Below, one piece after another: positions 50,316-63,947 of a stretch of 64,000 nucleotides of DNA; the first letter of the stretch is position 1, and each line of letters opens with the position of its first letter. The notes below the pieces were generated by a model. It ran no database searches. It was not told the DNA's origin and saw only the letters and a list, made by a program, of their open reading frames with translations. The translations under genes and the position numbers were made by a program. The DNA is from Thauera humireducens (GTDB taxonomy: Bacteria > Pseudomonadota > Gammaproteobacteria > Burkholderiales > Rhodocyclaceae), in the NCBI RefSeq assembly GCF_001051995.2, contig NZ_CP014646.1:2170001-2234000 (forward strand). Reading direction: 5' to 3'.

Positions 50316-51596
<1,281 letters not shown>

Positions 51597-51642
51597 GATG
51601 TTCTTCCTTGTGTTTCGGTGTTTTCAGATGTGCGGGTTCGGT

Positions 51643-54447
51643 TCAGAGGGTGCCGAGCAGATCGGTCGCGTCCTTGTGCAGCGGCGTACCGGCCTGCGCC
51701 TTCGCCAGCACGGCGTCGAGCTCCCGACGCGCGTCATCCTTGCGCCCCGCCCCGGCATAGGATCTCGCCAGGTTGAGCCGCAGCGGCAGCAGGTCCGGCG
51801 CGAGCGACACGGCCTTCTGCAGGTTGGCCAGGCCCTTCTCGGTCTGTCCGCGGTCGATCTGGATCATGCCCAGGGTATCGAGGATCGCAGGATTCTCCGG
51901 AGCCAGCTCGTGTGCCAGCTCGGCATACGAGAGCGCCTTCGGATCCTTCGTCTGGCTCGACGCCCAGGCCAGGTTGTTCAGTACCAGCGGGTTGCGCGGC
52001 GAGATCTCGTCCATCGCGCGGAACATGGCGACGGCGTCCGCGTAGCGACGCTCGGCCAGCGCACGCTCGGCGACATAACCGCGCATCGAGAGATCCTTGG
52101 GCTGCTGGCGCAGCCAGTCCGCGACGAGCTTGTCGGCTTCGGCCTTGCGTTCGGCGCGCAACAAGGTGGTATGCAGCCGGACCGCCACGTCGCCTCCGGC
52201 CTTGCGTTCGAGCGCGCGACGATAGGCCGTCACGGCTTCGCCCAAGCGGTTGGCGTTGATCTGGATCTCGGCTTCGAGGATGTGGCCGGCCGGAGCTTGC
52301 GCATGCTGCTTCTGCACGTCGCGCGCGATCTTCAGCGCACCGTCGCGATCGCCCTTCTCGAGCAGCAGCCCGGCAAGGCGTTGCTGGACGTCGAGGGCAT
52401 CGGGGCGGACGCCCAGCGCCTTGCGCAACACCTGCTCGGCAGCGGCATTGTCCTTGGCGCCACGATGCACGTCGGCCAGCATCAGCAGCGGAACCGTCGA
52501 CTGCGGGCGCAGCCCGGCGAGCTTGTTCAGCGAGGAGATGGCCTGCTGGGTATCGCCGCTGGCCATCTGCGCGCGCGCCAGCATCTCGACGGCGCGCACG
52601 TCATTCGGGTACGCCGCGCCCGCCCGCTGCGCGGTGGCGAGCGCCTTCGGGAAATCGCGGTTGCGCAGATGATGCTGGACGATCGCCAGCGCCGGCGCCA
52701 GGGTGCCGGGCGCGGCCGCCTCTGCGCGCTCGAGCGTCGCCAGCACGTCTGCCGGTGATGCCCCGGTGGCAGACTGCAACTCCGCCAGCGCCAGACGCGC
52801 TTCGGCATTCTTGTCGTTGCGATCGGCCAAGGCCCGCACCCGCGCAAGCGCATCCTGCGGCTTCTTCTCGGCCAGATCGATGCGGGCGAGGTTGAGCACG
52901 GCGGCCAGGTAGTCGGGGTTGATCGCCAGCGCCTTGTCGAACGCCGCGCGGGCTGCAACCAGATCCTGCTTTGCGAGCATGACCCCGCCGCGCAGGTTGT
53001 GCACCAACGGGTTGTTCGGTTGCTTCGCCTCCAGCTGAGCCTGCGCCGCCAGCGCCTTGTCCGCATCCCCGCGGCGCAGATGCGCCGCCACCAGCGCCAG
53101 ATCAGCCTGGATGGCCTCCTGATCCATCGCCGAGGCGCTCGAGAAGTCGGCGAAGGCGCCTTGCGCATCACCGCCGAGCAGACGCGCAACGCCCAGCCGC
53201 AGGCGTGCGCGCGGGTCTTCCGGCGCGGCCTTGGCCGCGCGCTGCAGGAATTCCTCTGCGCGTTCAGCATCGCCGTTGGCCAGAAAGACCTGGCCGGCGA
53301 GCCCGAGCAGGCGCGGATCGTTGATGGGTCGGTCCAGAAGTGGCTGCAGCAGTTCCTGCGCGCGCGCCCCCTCGCCCGAGGACAGGTGGGACAGGATCAG
53401 CAGGCTGCGGGCAAGGGTCTGCCCCGGCGCCCGGCTGAGGACCGCATTGAGGTAGCTGCGGGCCTGCGCCTGGTCATTGAGGCGCAGCAACACCGTGCCC
53501 GCCAGCAACTGGGCGGGAAGGTAGTCCGGCGTCTGCTTGAGCACCTGCATCACGCCGTCACGCGCTTCGGTCAGCCGATTAGCACGCAGGTCGATGAAGG
53601 CCTGGAGGTAACGGGTCGAAGGATGCCCGGGCGCAACCTTCTTCATTGCCTCGAAACGGGCAATGGCGTCGTCCTGACGCTCGAGCTGGAACAACTGCGA
53701 CACCAGGGCATAGTGGTAAGCGATGGCATCGGGGCGGAGACGAAGCGCTTCCTCGAGCGCCTTCACGCTTTCATCGGGCTTGCCCTGGAACTGCAGTACC
53801 TCCGCCAGCGCCGCCTGGGCATCGGCGAACTGCGGTTTTCCGGCAACCAGCTTCCGTGCAGTCTCCTCCGCCTTCGCGGCCTCTCCGCTGAACAGCTGGG
53901 CCCGCACCAGACCAATCGCTGAGGCCTCGTCGTCGGCATGCAAGGCCAGCGCGGCTTCGAACGCCTTGCGCGCTTCGGCGACGTTGGCCTTGCCCATGTG
54001 CGCATCGCCGATGGCGCCCAGCAGGCTGGCCTGGCCCACGGGGTCCGAAAGGCGCTCGGCAGCGAAATCCGCCAGCACACGATCGAACTCCGCCGCGCGC
54101 ACGCGCGCACGCGCTAGCAGCGGGATGACCCGCTCGCGCGGATAGCCGAGATCGAGCGCACGCTGCAGTTCCTTGGCCGCCCCCGGAACGTCCCCCTGCT
54201 CGAGGTTGACCTTGCCGAGCAGGAACCGGGCCTCGGCCAGGTTCGCGTTCTCCTGAAGGGCGTTCTTGAGCTGGATGCTGGCCGCGTTCAGATCGTCCTT
54301 CGCCAGATATCCCTTCGCCGAGTCGAGCATCTGCTCGGGGCTCTCACCGCAGCCCGACAGAAGCAGCGCGGACAGCAGGGTCGCGGCGAGCCCACTCTTG
54401 CGACGACTCCAGTGCTGCGACGACATGTCCTTGGTGTTGCTGCTCAC
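51643..54447 (-). CDS. prsT: PEP-CTERM-associated TPR lipoprotein PrsT
   Basis: A 934-residue lipoprotein: signal peptide with lipobox (ALLLSGCGES, Cys near residue 33), then about 20 tetratricopeptide repeats across the whole length (for example AYHYALVSQLFQLERQDDAI, DYLAAVLNLARIDLAEKKP, NPLVLNNLAWASSQTKDPK). It is typical of PrsT, the large TPR lipoprotein encoded with PrsK and PrsR in bacteria that sort PEP-CTERM proteins through exosortase A. A scaffold for polysaccharide or secretion machinery at the outer membrane is likely. Its ATG overlaps the prsR stop (ATGA). A shorter start (MSSQHWSRRKSG) seven residues in is possible. Confidence 0.9.
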   Translation of the reverse strand: MSSNTKDMSSQHWSRRKSGLAATLLSALLLSGCGESPEQMLDSAKGYLAKDDLNAASIQLKNALQENANLAEARFLLGKVNLEQGDVPGAAKELQRALDLGYPRERVIPLLARARVRAAEFDRVLADFAAERLSDPVGQASLLGAIGDAHMGKANVAEARKAFEAALALHADDEASAIGLVRAQLFSGEAAKAEETARKLVAGKPQFADAQAALAEVLQFQGKPDESVKALEEALRLRPDAIAYHYALVSQLFQLERQDDAIARFEAMKKVAPGHPSTRYLQAFIDLRANRLTEARDGVMQVLKQTPDYLPAQLLAGTVLLRLNDQAQARSYLNAVLSRAPGQTLARSLLILSHLSSGEGARAQELLQPLLDRPINDPRLLGLAGQVFLANGDAERAEEFLQRAAKAAPEDPRARLRLGVARLLGGDAQGAFADFSSASAMDQEAIQADLALVAAHLRRGDADKALAAQAQLEAKQPNNPLVHNLRGGVMLAKQDLVAARAAFDKALAINPDYLAAVLNLARIDLAEKKPQDALARVRALADRNDKNAEARLALAELQSATGASPADVLATLERAEAAAPGTLAPALAIVQHHLRNRDFPKALATAQRAGAAYPNDVRAVEMLARAQMASGDTQQAISSLNKLAGLRPQSTVPLLMLADVHRGAKDNAAAEQVLRKALGVRPDALDVQQRLAGLLLEKGDRDGALKIARDVQKQHAQAPAGHILEAEIQINANRLGEAVTAYRRALERKAGGDVAVRLHTTLLRAERKAEADKLVADWLRQQPKDLSMRGYVAERALAERRYADAVAMFRAMDEISPRNPLVLNNLAWASSQTKDPKALSYAELAHELAPENPAILDTLGMIQIDRGQTEKGLANLQKAVSLAPDLLPLRLNLARSYAGAGRKDDARRELDAVLAKAQAGTPLHKDATDLLGTL

Positions 54448-55817
54448 GATCCGTTCTCCTTCTTCAGGCCAAAGCGATTCATCAAGTCATACAGGGACGG
54501 GCGACTCACGCCGAGGATCTCGGCGGCACGCGCAATGTTGTTGTTGGTGCGCGCCAGCACGCGCAGGACGGCCCTGCGCTCCGCCTCGTCGCGCACCTGC
54601 CGCAGATTCAGACGCTCCAGATCCTCCTCCACGGCCTGAAGGCCAAGCTCGTCGGCGGTAATGCGGTTGCCGTCGGCCATGATCACCGCCCGCTTCAGGC
54701 AGTTCTCGAGTTCGCGCACGTTACCGGGCCACGGGTGCGCCTCGATGGCAGCGAGCGCGTCATCGGTCAGTGTCATGCTGCCACGCGCGTTCTCACGGGC
54801 GAAGCGCTGCACGAAGGCATGTGCAAGCAGTGCCGCGTCGCCTTCGCGATCACGCAGTGGCGGGATATCGACGACGATCTCCGCCAGGCGGTAGTAGAGG
54901 TCCTCGCGGAACAAGCCGGCCCTGATCTGATCCTTGAGGTCACGATGGGTCGCGCACACGATGCGTACATCGACTGGAATTTCCTCGCGACCGCCGATGC
55001 GCTCGATCACCCGCTCCTGCAGGAAACGCAGCAGCTTCGCCTGCAGCGGCATCGGCAGGTCGCCGATTTCGTCGAGGAACAAGGTGCCCTTGTGCGCCGT
55101 CTCGATCTTGCCCAGGGTCTGCTTGACGGCGCCGGTGAACGCGCCCTTCTCGTAACCGAACAGCTCGCTCTCGAGCAAGGTATCGGGGATCGCCGCGCAG
55201 TTGATCGCGACGAAACGTTCATTCGCGCGCTGCGACAGCGCATGCAGGCCACGCGCCAGCACTTCCTTGCCCGTGCCACTCTCGCCCAGCAGCGCAACCG
55301 TCACCGAGGCGCCCGCGACCTTCTCGATGGTGCGGCCGATCTTCAGCATCCCCGGGTCCCGGGTCAGCAAGCCGGACAGCGGGCTCGCGCTGAGCGCGGC
55401 CAAGCGCACATTCTCGGCCTGCAGGTCATGCATGCGAAAGGCGCGCTCGATGGTCAACGCGAGCAGTTCAGGCTCGAAGGGCTTGGCGAAGAAGTCATAT
55501 GCGCCCAGTCCCACGGCCTTCACCGCGTTCTCGCGGTCGTGCTGACCGGTGAGCACGATGACCTTGGTATCCGGAGCCAGCGCGAGCATCTCGCGCAACA
55601 GCGCGAAGCCCTCGGTGACATCGTCGGGCGCTGGCGGCAACCCCAGGTCCATGGTCACAACCGCAGGCTCGTGGCGACGCAGTTGCGCAATCGCGCTTTC
55701 GCGATCGTCGGCAACAACCGTCTCGCAGGAATCGAATGCCCACCGCATCTGCTTCTGCAACGCGGGATCGTCCTCCACGATCAATAGCGTTCGCTGCTTA
55801 TCCGGCATGGATCTCAC
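54444..55817 (-). CDS. prsR: Sigma-54-dependent response regulator PrsR
   Basis: A 457-residue NtrC-type activator. The receiver domain has LLIVEDDPALQKQM with phospho-Asp57 in VVTMDLGLPP. The AAA+ domain carries GESGTGKEVLA, the sigma-54-contacting GAFTGAVKQTLG loop and LFLDEIGDLPMPLQAKLL. The C-terminal Fis-type helix-turn-helix is AARAEILGVSRPSLYDLMN-like (ARAAEILGVSRPSLYDLM). It overlaps the histidine kinase gene prsK by 20 bases at its start; MPDKQ three residues in is an alternative start. It should drive sigma-54 promoters of exopolysaccharide/PEP-CTERM genes. Confidence 0.93.
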   Translation of the reverse strand: MRSMPDKQRTLLIVEDDPALQKQMRWAFDSCETVVADDRESAIAQLRRHEPAVVTMDLGLPPAPDDVTEGFALLREMLALAPDTKVIVLTGQHDRENAVKAVGLGAYDFFAKPFEPELLALTIERAFRMHDLQAENVRLAALSASPLSGLLTRDPGMLKIGRTIEKVAGASVTVALLGESGTGKEVLARGLHALSQRANERFVAINCAAIPDTLLESELFGYEKGAFTGAVKQTLGKIETAHKGTLFLDEIGDLPMPLQAKLLRFLQERVIERIGGREEIPVDVRIVCATHRDLKDQIRAGLFREDLYYRLAEIVVDIPPLRDREGDAALLAHAFVQRFARENARGSMTLTDDALAAIEAHPWPGNVRELENCLKRAVIMADGNRITADELGLQAVEEDLERLNLRQVRDEAERRAVLRVLARTNNNIARAAEILGVSRPSLYDLMNRFGLKKENGS

Positions 55818-57882
55818 TGGCTCCGTCTTGAATTGTGTCCCGCGCCAGCGTGGCGCGCGGCAGCTGTATGGTCACACGTGTTCCGCGGCCGACCTCGCTT
55901 TCGAATTGGAGATCGCCGCCAATCTCGTTCAGGTACTGCCGGGTCTCGAAGACTCCGATGCCCATTCCGCTGGACTTCGTCGTCTGGAACGGACGCGACA
56001 GCCGGTCGCGCAGAAAGTCAGCCGACATGCCACAGCCCGAGTCCTCGACCACGATGCGCAAGCATACGTCATCCGCCGCCTCGAGTCTGACCCGGATCTC
56101 GCCGCTCGCTTCCGTTGCATCGATCGCGTTCTGGACGACATGGCCCACGATCCGCTCCAGGCGCTCCGGATGCGCCTTCGCCTGGGCCTGCTGCTCCGCG
56201 GGCTCGAGCAATTCGACTTGCGGCAACTGGCCGCGCTTCGACTGGCAGACGTTGCGCAGGATCTGCACCACGTCCACGACACGCGGCGGATCGATCGGCC
56301 GTTTCTCCTGCAACTGAAGCATCAAGCCCCGCATCCGGCCCTCGACATGCGCCACCGTCTCCAGCATGTCCTTCTGAAACTCCGGATTGCTCCAGTGCCG
56401 CTCCGCATTCTTGAGCATCAGCGACAGTTGCGCGACGAGATTCTTCAGGTCATGGACAACAAACGCGGACATGCGATTGAAGGAGTCGAACTTCCGCGCC
56501 TCGAGCAGTGCCTCGGCCGCGAGCATCCTCTCCAGGTAGCCTGCGGCTTGGCGCTGCGCGGTCTTCAGCAGGTCGAGCACCTCCCAGTCGATCTCGAAGG
56601 GCGCCCGCGGCAGCGAGAGGACAACGAATCCGACCAGCGTTTCCGAACTCTTGAGCGGAATCACCAGCCAGGCGTCTCCCAGCGTCGACAGCCATTCGGG
56701 CAGCACCAGCCCTCCATAGGGCTGCGGCCTGACGCGATACTCCTCCAGGTTGATCACCCATTCCCGATCACTCAGAAAGCGGCAGAGCTCCGACTGCTCG
56801 GTCTCGTCAACATCCACCAGCGGCCGGTTCAGGCGCGCGAAGGGCACGAACTTCCCATAGCTGTCGCGGAGCCACAGGACGCCCCCTGGACTCTCGACCA
56901 GATCGGACAGCGCCTTGATCACTGACTGCCCGAGATCCAGACCCTTCCCCGCCATGGCGAGAGCCTGCGTGAAGCGCAGCCACTCATTGCGATAATCATA
57001 GCGGTATGAGAACAGGTGCTTGCTGAGAAAGACCTTCAACCGGGCGCGTTGCGAACCGGAGAACAGCAGCGCGCCCAGGAGGACAAGGCCGGCAAACAAG
57101 AGCGAGAGTTGCAGCGCCCTGCCCCAGTCGCCGCCAAAGTAACGCACGTAGTACGCCACCGCGGCAATGACCAGCAGGTAAGCGCCCGCCGCGGCAAGCG
57201 CAGTCGAATGGAACACCATCTCCCGCGACATCGCCATGCGCAACGTCCACGACGGATTGCGCGAGCCCGACAGTGCGATGAGCGGGATCAGCGTCGCGTG
57301 CGCGAGCCCGCGCACCGCCCACACGTCCCCGTCGATGCGCGAGAAGAGCGTCGCATCGGCAAACAGATAGAGTTCGAATATGTAGCCGGCACCAAGCGCA
57401 ATGCAGAGCGGCTTGATCCCCCAGCGCGAAGCCCCGGGCAGGGCGCGATAGAGATGCTCGACCAGGATCAGCCCGACCACTGCATGTGCAAGCCAGGCGA
57501 CCAGCACCGGGCGCATCGCCGCCCCCTGGAAGTCACCGAAAAACTCGGCGATCAGGCCCAGCACCTGGCCAAGGACGGTACAGGCGGCGAGGATGGCCGG
57601 CCAGCGCATGCGCCCCGGCCATAGGGGGCGCATCAACACAATCAGGAACAGAAACCAGGCGCCACCCCGGGCAACATCCAGCACCATGCTGCCCCAGGCC
57701 ACGACACCGCTGGAAACATGCGCGCTTGCCATGCCTCCAAGCGCCCAGAGAAGGGAACTGACGACGGCGACGAACAGCAGTCCGCCGGGCAGACCACCGC
57801 GCCAAGCAAAGAAAACGTAGAGGGCGAACAGGAAGAAGCCTAGCGCCGCGAAACCGTATCCCCAGAATGCGACGTCAGCCAC
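55798..57882 (-). CDS. prsK: PEP-CTERM-associated sensor histidine kinase PrsK
   Basis: A 694-residue kinase. The first ~290 residues form about nine membrane helices (FLLFVAVVSSLLW-like stretches, VLVAWLAHAVVGLILVEHLY), followed by a GAF-like domain (residues ~320-440) and the H-box MSAFVVHDLKNLVAQLSLML. The ATPase domain shows VGHVVQNAIDATEASGE and VVEDSGCGMSADFLRDRL. This domain order is that of PrsK. Its stop is within prsR, so kinase and regulator are one unit. The upstream sugar-transferase gene is 77 bases away. Confidence 0.92.
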   Translation of the reverse strand: MADVAFWGYGFAALGFFLFALYVFFAWRGGLPGGLLFVAVVSSLLWALGGMASAHVSSGVVAWGSMVLDVARGGAWFLFLIVLMRPLWPGRMRWPAILAACTVLGQVLGLIAEFFGDFQGAAMRPVLVAWLAHAVVGLILVEHLYRALPGASRWGIKPLCIALGAGYIFELYLFADATLFSRIDGDVWAVRGLAHATLIPLIALSGSRNPSWTLRMAMSREMVFHSTALAAAGAYLLVIAAVAYYVRYFGGDWGRALQLSLLFAGLVLLGALLFSGSQRARLKVFLSKHLFSYRYDYRNEWLRFTQALAMAGKGLDLGQSVIKALSDLVESPGGVLWLRDSYGKFVPFARLNRPLVDVDETEQSELCRFLSDREWVINLEEYRVRPQPYGGLVLPEWLSTLGDAWLVIPLKSSETLVGFVVLSLPRAPFEIDWEVLDLLKTAQRQAAGYLERMLAAEALLEARKFDSFNRMSAFVVHDLKNLVAQLSLMLKNAERHWSNPEFQKDMLETVAHVEGRMRGLMLQLQEKRPIDPPRVVDVVQILRNVCQSKRGQLPQVELLEPAEQQAQAKAHPERLERIVGHVVQNAIDATEASGEIRVRLEAADDVCLRIVVEDSGCGMSADFLRDRLSRPFQTTKSSGMGIGVFETRQYLNEIGGDLQFESEVGRGTRVTIQLPRATLARDTIQDGASEIHAG

Positions 57883-57959
57883 TTACAACTCCCTGAGCCA
57901 TTGCCCTGCCTGCCTTTTGCGCCGTCCACGCCCTCCAGCGCGTCAACCGCCTCTCGCCT

Positions 57960-59342
57960 TCAATGCGCGCCCTCACCCGTCAGCACGACGCGGACCGTTT
58001 CAAAAAGCACGAGGGTATCGAGAATGAGCGTGTGATTCTTGACGTAATAAAGGTCGTACTGCAGCTTCTCGATCGCATCATCGACCGATGCGCCGTACTG
58101 GTACCTGACCTGCGCCCAACCCGTTACACCAGGCTTGACGCAGTGCCGGACGTTGTAGAAAGGAATCTCGCGGGCCAGTTGATCCACAAAGAACGGCCGC
58201 TCGGGCCGCGGCCCGACCAGGCTCATGTCACCCACGAGCACGTTGAACAACTGCGGCAGTTCATCGATACGCAACTTGCGGATGATCCGCCCGACCCGTG
58301 TGACACGGTCATCGTTCGACGTCGCCCACCGGGGCTTTCCATCCTTCTCCGCGTCCCGCCGCATGCTGCGGAACTTGATCACGCGAAACACGCGCCCCCC
58401 GAAACCGACCCGCTCCTGCCGATAGAAAACGGGGGCACCGTCCTCGATCACGATCAACAAAGCCGTGACGAGCATCAACGGAAGCGACATCAGCAGCAGG
58501 ATCAGCGCCACCACGATGTCGAACAGGCGCTTGACGCAGGTGCGTGCCAACCCCTGGCGGAAACCATCCCCGTAGATCAGCCAGCTCGCCCTGAGCGATT
58601 CGAGACGCACCTGTCCCTGCACCCGCTCAAAGAACGACGACAGATCGACGATTCGAACCCCCGCAAGCTTGCAGTCGAGCAACTCCCTGATCGGCAGGAC
58701 GCCACCCCTGCGTTCGCGCACGGCCACGACGACCTCATTCACCCGCAACTCGCGCACGATATCCAGCAACCCGCGGGGAGCGAGAACCTGCCGAGGATCA
58801 ACCTCCGGCCTTTCGTCACTGCCCGCACGCAGGAAACCAACGACCTCGACACTCTTCTGCAGCGGGCGGGTGAGGTCCCGGTAAACCGTCGCGGCGTCCT
58901 TGCCCGTACCAATGATGAGCACGCGTGGTGCAAACAGCCCCGAGGCCTGGCGCTGATTGACGATCCCCCTCATCAGCAGCGTCGAACTTAGCAACAGCAC
59001 AACGCTCCACTGCAGTGAATGCGGCGCCAGGTCCGCCCACGGCAGAAGCCCGAACACCGCATAGGCAACAGGCACACTCACTACGAGCGATAGCGCTACG
59101 CGCGCGAAAGCCTGCCGCGAACTACGCTGCAATACAGGCCTGTACAACCCCATCGCGGTGTTCAGACCGACCATCAACAATGCGAAAGTGAGCGCGGAGG
59201 GCGTGAACACCATCCACTCGGGGTCACCCGGCCCAGCCGACAGACCAACTGCAAGCAGCACCACGACAAAGAGCAGCACGGCATCAAAAAGCACCTGTTG
59301 CAGTGTGTGCGACGGAAAATAGTGGCTGAAGACCTTCAGCAT
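57960..59342 (-). CDS. Exosortase-associated polyprenyl-phosphate sugar transferase (EpsB/TIGR03013 type)
   Basis: A 460-residue membrane enzyme that should start an exopolysaccharide by moving a sugar-1-phosphate to undecaprenyl phosphate. Four N-terminal helices (ALLMVGLNTAMGLYRPVLQ, SLVVSVPVAYAVFGLLPW) are followed by a Rossmann-like CoA-binding/flippase part (RVLIIGTGKDAATVYRDL). The C-terminal bacterial sugar transferase domain has KRLFDIVVALILLL, FYRQERVGFGGRVFRVIKF, RIDELPQLFNVLVGDMSLVG and GPRPERPFF. It has a candidate sigma-54 promoter just upstream and heads the prsK/R/T series, so PrsR is its likely activator. Confidence 0.88.
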   Translation of the reverse strand: MLKVFSHYFPSHTLQQVLFDAVLLFVVVLLAVGLSAGPGDPEWMVFTPSALTFALLMVGLNTAMGLYRPVLQRSSRQAFARVALSLVVSVPVAYAVFGLLPWADLAPHSLQWSVVLLLSSTLLMRGIVNQRQASGLFAPRVLIIGTGKDAATVYRDLTRPLQKSVEVVGFLRAGSDERPEVDPRQVLAPRGLLDIVRELRVNEVVVAVRERRGGVLPIRELLDCKLAGVRIVDLSSFFERVQGQVRLESLRASWLIYGDGFRQGLARTCVKRLFDIVVALILLLMSLPLMLVTALLIVIEDGAPVFYRQERVGFGGRVFRVIKFRSMRRDAEKDGKPRWATSNDDRVTRVGRIIRKLRIDELPQLFNVLVGDMSLVGPRPERPFFVDQLAREIPFYNVRHCVKPGVTGWAQVRYQYGASVDDAIEKLQYDLYYVKNHTLILDTLVLFETVRVVLTGEGAH

Positions 59343-59374
59343 GCTTTACCCCTGTTGCCTCGTCATAACGGAAC

Positions 59375-59389
59375 GCAGGTTGTGCCCAA
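59375..59389 (-). promoter_or_regulatory. Candidate sigma-54 (-24/-12) promoter
   Basis: On the minus strand TTGGGCACAACCTGC has the paired GG and GC dinucleotides at the spacing required for sigma-54 promoters. It ends about 33 bases before the ATG of the sugar transferase gene, leaving a leader of about 20 bases. The nearby gene prsR encodes a sigma-54 activator, which raises the likelihood. Confidence 0.5.
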
Positions 59390-59741
59390 CACGGAGGCAT
59401 TCAACGACCTTACCTTATCCGAGAACGGACTTTACGCCCGTTAAGCCGGTCACGGGCAAATGGCGTCCGCCAAGCCCGAAATTCACGTTTTTTCAGCGAT
59501 TTAGCAGCTTTGCGCAAAATTCCGCATCTTCAAAATAAATGCCATTTACACACTCACACGACGACCTACGGTTTCCAGTCTTGGGGCAATCGGAGCACCC
59601 GCGCCCTTCGGGCAAACCGCATGCGCGACACCGAGCCTTCCCGTCAACCTAGCAGCGACGCATTACCGACACTTGAATCCGCTATAGTGCCGGTACCTTA
59701 AGCCCAGTCCGACTCCACTAGCATTTTTCGAGGTATCTATT
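59390..59741. other. Intergenic region between sugar transferase and phaJ
   Basis: About 350 bases with no supported gene; small frames lack starts or motifs. It should carry PrsR-binding sites on the left and the phaJ promoter on the right; the stretch near 59480-59540 is AT-rich. I identified no repeat pair strong enough to name an enhancer. Confidence 0.5.
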
Positions 59742-60191
59742 ATGAATGAGACCACGCGTGACTTCACCGAACTGTACGGACATTCTTTCGAAGCACTGCA
59801 GATCGGCATGTCTGCGTCGCTTTCGCGCACAGTTTCCGAGGCCGATATCCTGATGTTTGCCGGCGTGTCCGGCGACACCAATCCCGTACATCTCGATGCC
59901 GAGTTCGCCGCAAGCACAATGTTCGGCGAGCGTATCGCGCACGGGATGTTCTCCGCAGGTTTGATCTCCGCCGTCTTTGGCACGAAGCTTCCGGGTCCCG
60001 GGTGCATCTATCTGTCGCAGAGCCTGAAGTTCAAGGCGCCGGTCAAGGTCGGACAGACCGTCGTGGCAAAGGTGACCGTGAAGGAGTTGAAAGCGGAGAA
60101 GCGCCGCGCCGTGTTTTCGACCGTATGCACATGCGGATCGACGGTGGTACTTGACGGCGAGGCGGAGATCATGCTCCCTGCGCGTGGATGA
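59742..60191 (+). CDS. phaJ: (R)-specific enoyl-CoA hydratase (MaoC/PhaJ type)
   Basis: A 149-residue hot-dog-fold enzyme. The hydratase motif FAGVSGDTNPVHLD contains the catalytic Asp and His, and ERIAHGMFSAGLISAVFG follows. It hydrates trans-2-enoyl-CoA to (R)-3-hydroxyacyl-CoA, linking beta-oxidation to polyhydroxyalkanoate synthesis. The start has CGAGGTATC as ribosome site. It stands alone between the exopolysaccharide block and the rRNA operon; an inverted repeat and a terminator follow. Confidence 0.88.
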   Translation: MNETTRDFTELYGHSFEALQIGMSASLSRTVSEADILMFAGVSGDTNPVHLDAEFAASTMFGERIAHGMFSAGLISAVFGTKLPGPGCIYLSQSLKFKAPVKVGQTVVAKVTVKELKAEKRRAVFSTVCTCGSTVVLDGEAEIMLPARG

Positions 60192-60281
60192 GGGAGTGAG
60201 AGGAGACCGCTGCCTGTGTTGATCACAGGCGGTGGCTTTCGCGCGCAGTTTCTGTTTGTTCGGATATATTTGTGTTGACGT

Positions 60282-60322
60282 AAAAACGCCCAGACATCGT
60301 TTTGATGCTGGGCGTTTTTTTT
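60282..60322. terminator. Bidirectional terminator between phaJ and the rRNA operon
   Basis: A long inverted repeat (AAAAACGCCCAG / CTGGGCGTTTTT with an inner CATC/GATG stem) bears T-runs on both sides. It ends the leftward rRNA transcript after 5S and can also end phaJ. Confidence 0.9.
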
Positions 60323-60328
60323 GGTTAG

Positions 60329-60442
60329 TCTGACGATGACCTACTTTCACGAGGGCAATCCTCACTATCATCGGCGCGTTTGTGTTTCACGGTCCTGTTC
60401 GGGATGGGAAGGTGTGGTACCACAAAGCTATGGTCGTCAGAC
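60329..60442 (-). rRNA. rrf: 5S ribosomal RNA
   Basis: Read on the minus strand the terminal helix GTCTGACGACC / GGTCATCGTCAGAC closes a 114-base molecule containing the conserved piece CACACCTTCCCATCCCGAAC. It is followed by the bidirectional terminator. Ends are given to within a few bases. Confidence 0.95.
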
Positions 60443-60548
60443 TTTGACTTGTTACCTGGGGTTGATCCAGGCCAAAGCGGGAAGAAGTGTTGTGTGATTG
60501 GGTGTTTTTTGACACCGGTGTTACGAGTTTGTCTTGAATAAGGTTATA

Positions 60549-63433
<2,885 letters not shown>

Positions 63434-63693
63434 TATAACCTTAGTGCCTCTTGTCGAAGCACCGGTCATAAGACGAACTCGTTTGTGCGATCACACCACT
63501 GCTGACAACGGTGATGTGATCAATGCAATCACACAACTTGCAGTACGCACCGGCTCGGTACGTACTACACTTCTTCCACTTTGTTAAAGAGCGAACCTCA
63601 AACAACCGACAGTTTGCGCTGCCGATCGAGAAGTCAGAGATGATGACATCGCTATCGTCATGTCTGACTACTCGAATGCGTCTGCACGAGTCC

Positions 63694-63769
63694 TGGTGGA
63701 GCTGGTCGGGATCGAACCGACGACCTACGGCTTGCAAAGCCGCCGCTCTCCCAGCTGAGCTACAGCCCC
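63694..63769 (-). tRNA. tRNA-Ala (anticodon TGC)
   Basis: 76 bases read on the minus strand: acceptor GGGGCTG, D-arm AGCTCAGCTGGGAGAGC, anticodon loop TTTGCAA with TGC, T-arm GTCGGTTCGATCCCGAC, encoded CCA. It lies in the spacer between 16S and 23S. Confidence 0.98.
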
Positions 63770-63796
63770 GTCCTTCTCGAGCAACCCAAAAAAGCT

Positions 63797-63873
63797 TGGT
63801 GGGTCTGGTTGGATTCGAACCAACGACCCCCGCCTTATCAAGACGGTGCTCTAACCGACTGAGCTACAGACCC
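63797..63873 (-). tRNA. tRNA-Ile (anticodon GAT)
   Basis: 77 bases read on the minus strand: acceptor GGGTCTG, D-arm AGCTCAGTCGGTTAGAGC, anticodon loop TTGATAA with GAT, T-arm GTTGGTTCGAATCCAAC, encoded CCA. It is the first tRNA after 16S, in the usual Ile-Ala order. Confidence 0.98.
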
Positions 63874-63947
63874 TCACGCCTTCGAGGCTCTTGGTCTGAA
63901 CAACCGATAAGTTGTGGATACTTGGCCGTACGCGGCCTTTTCTCTTG

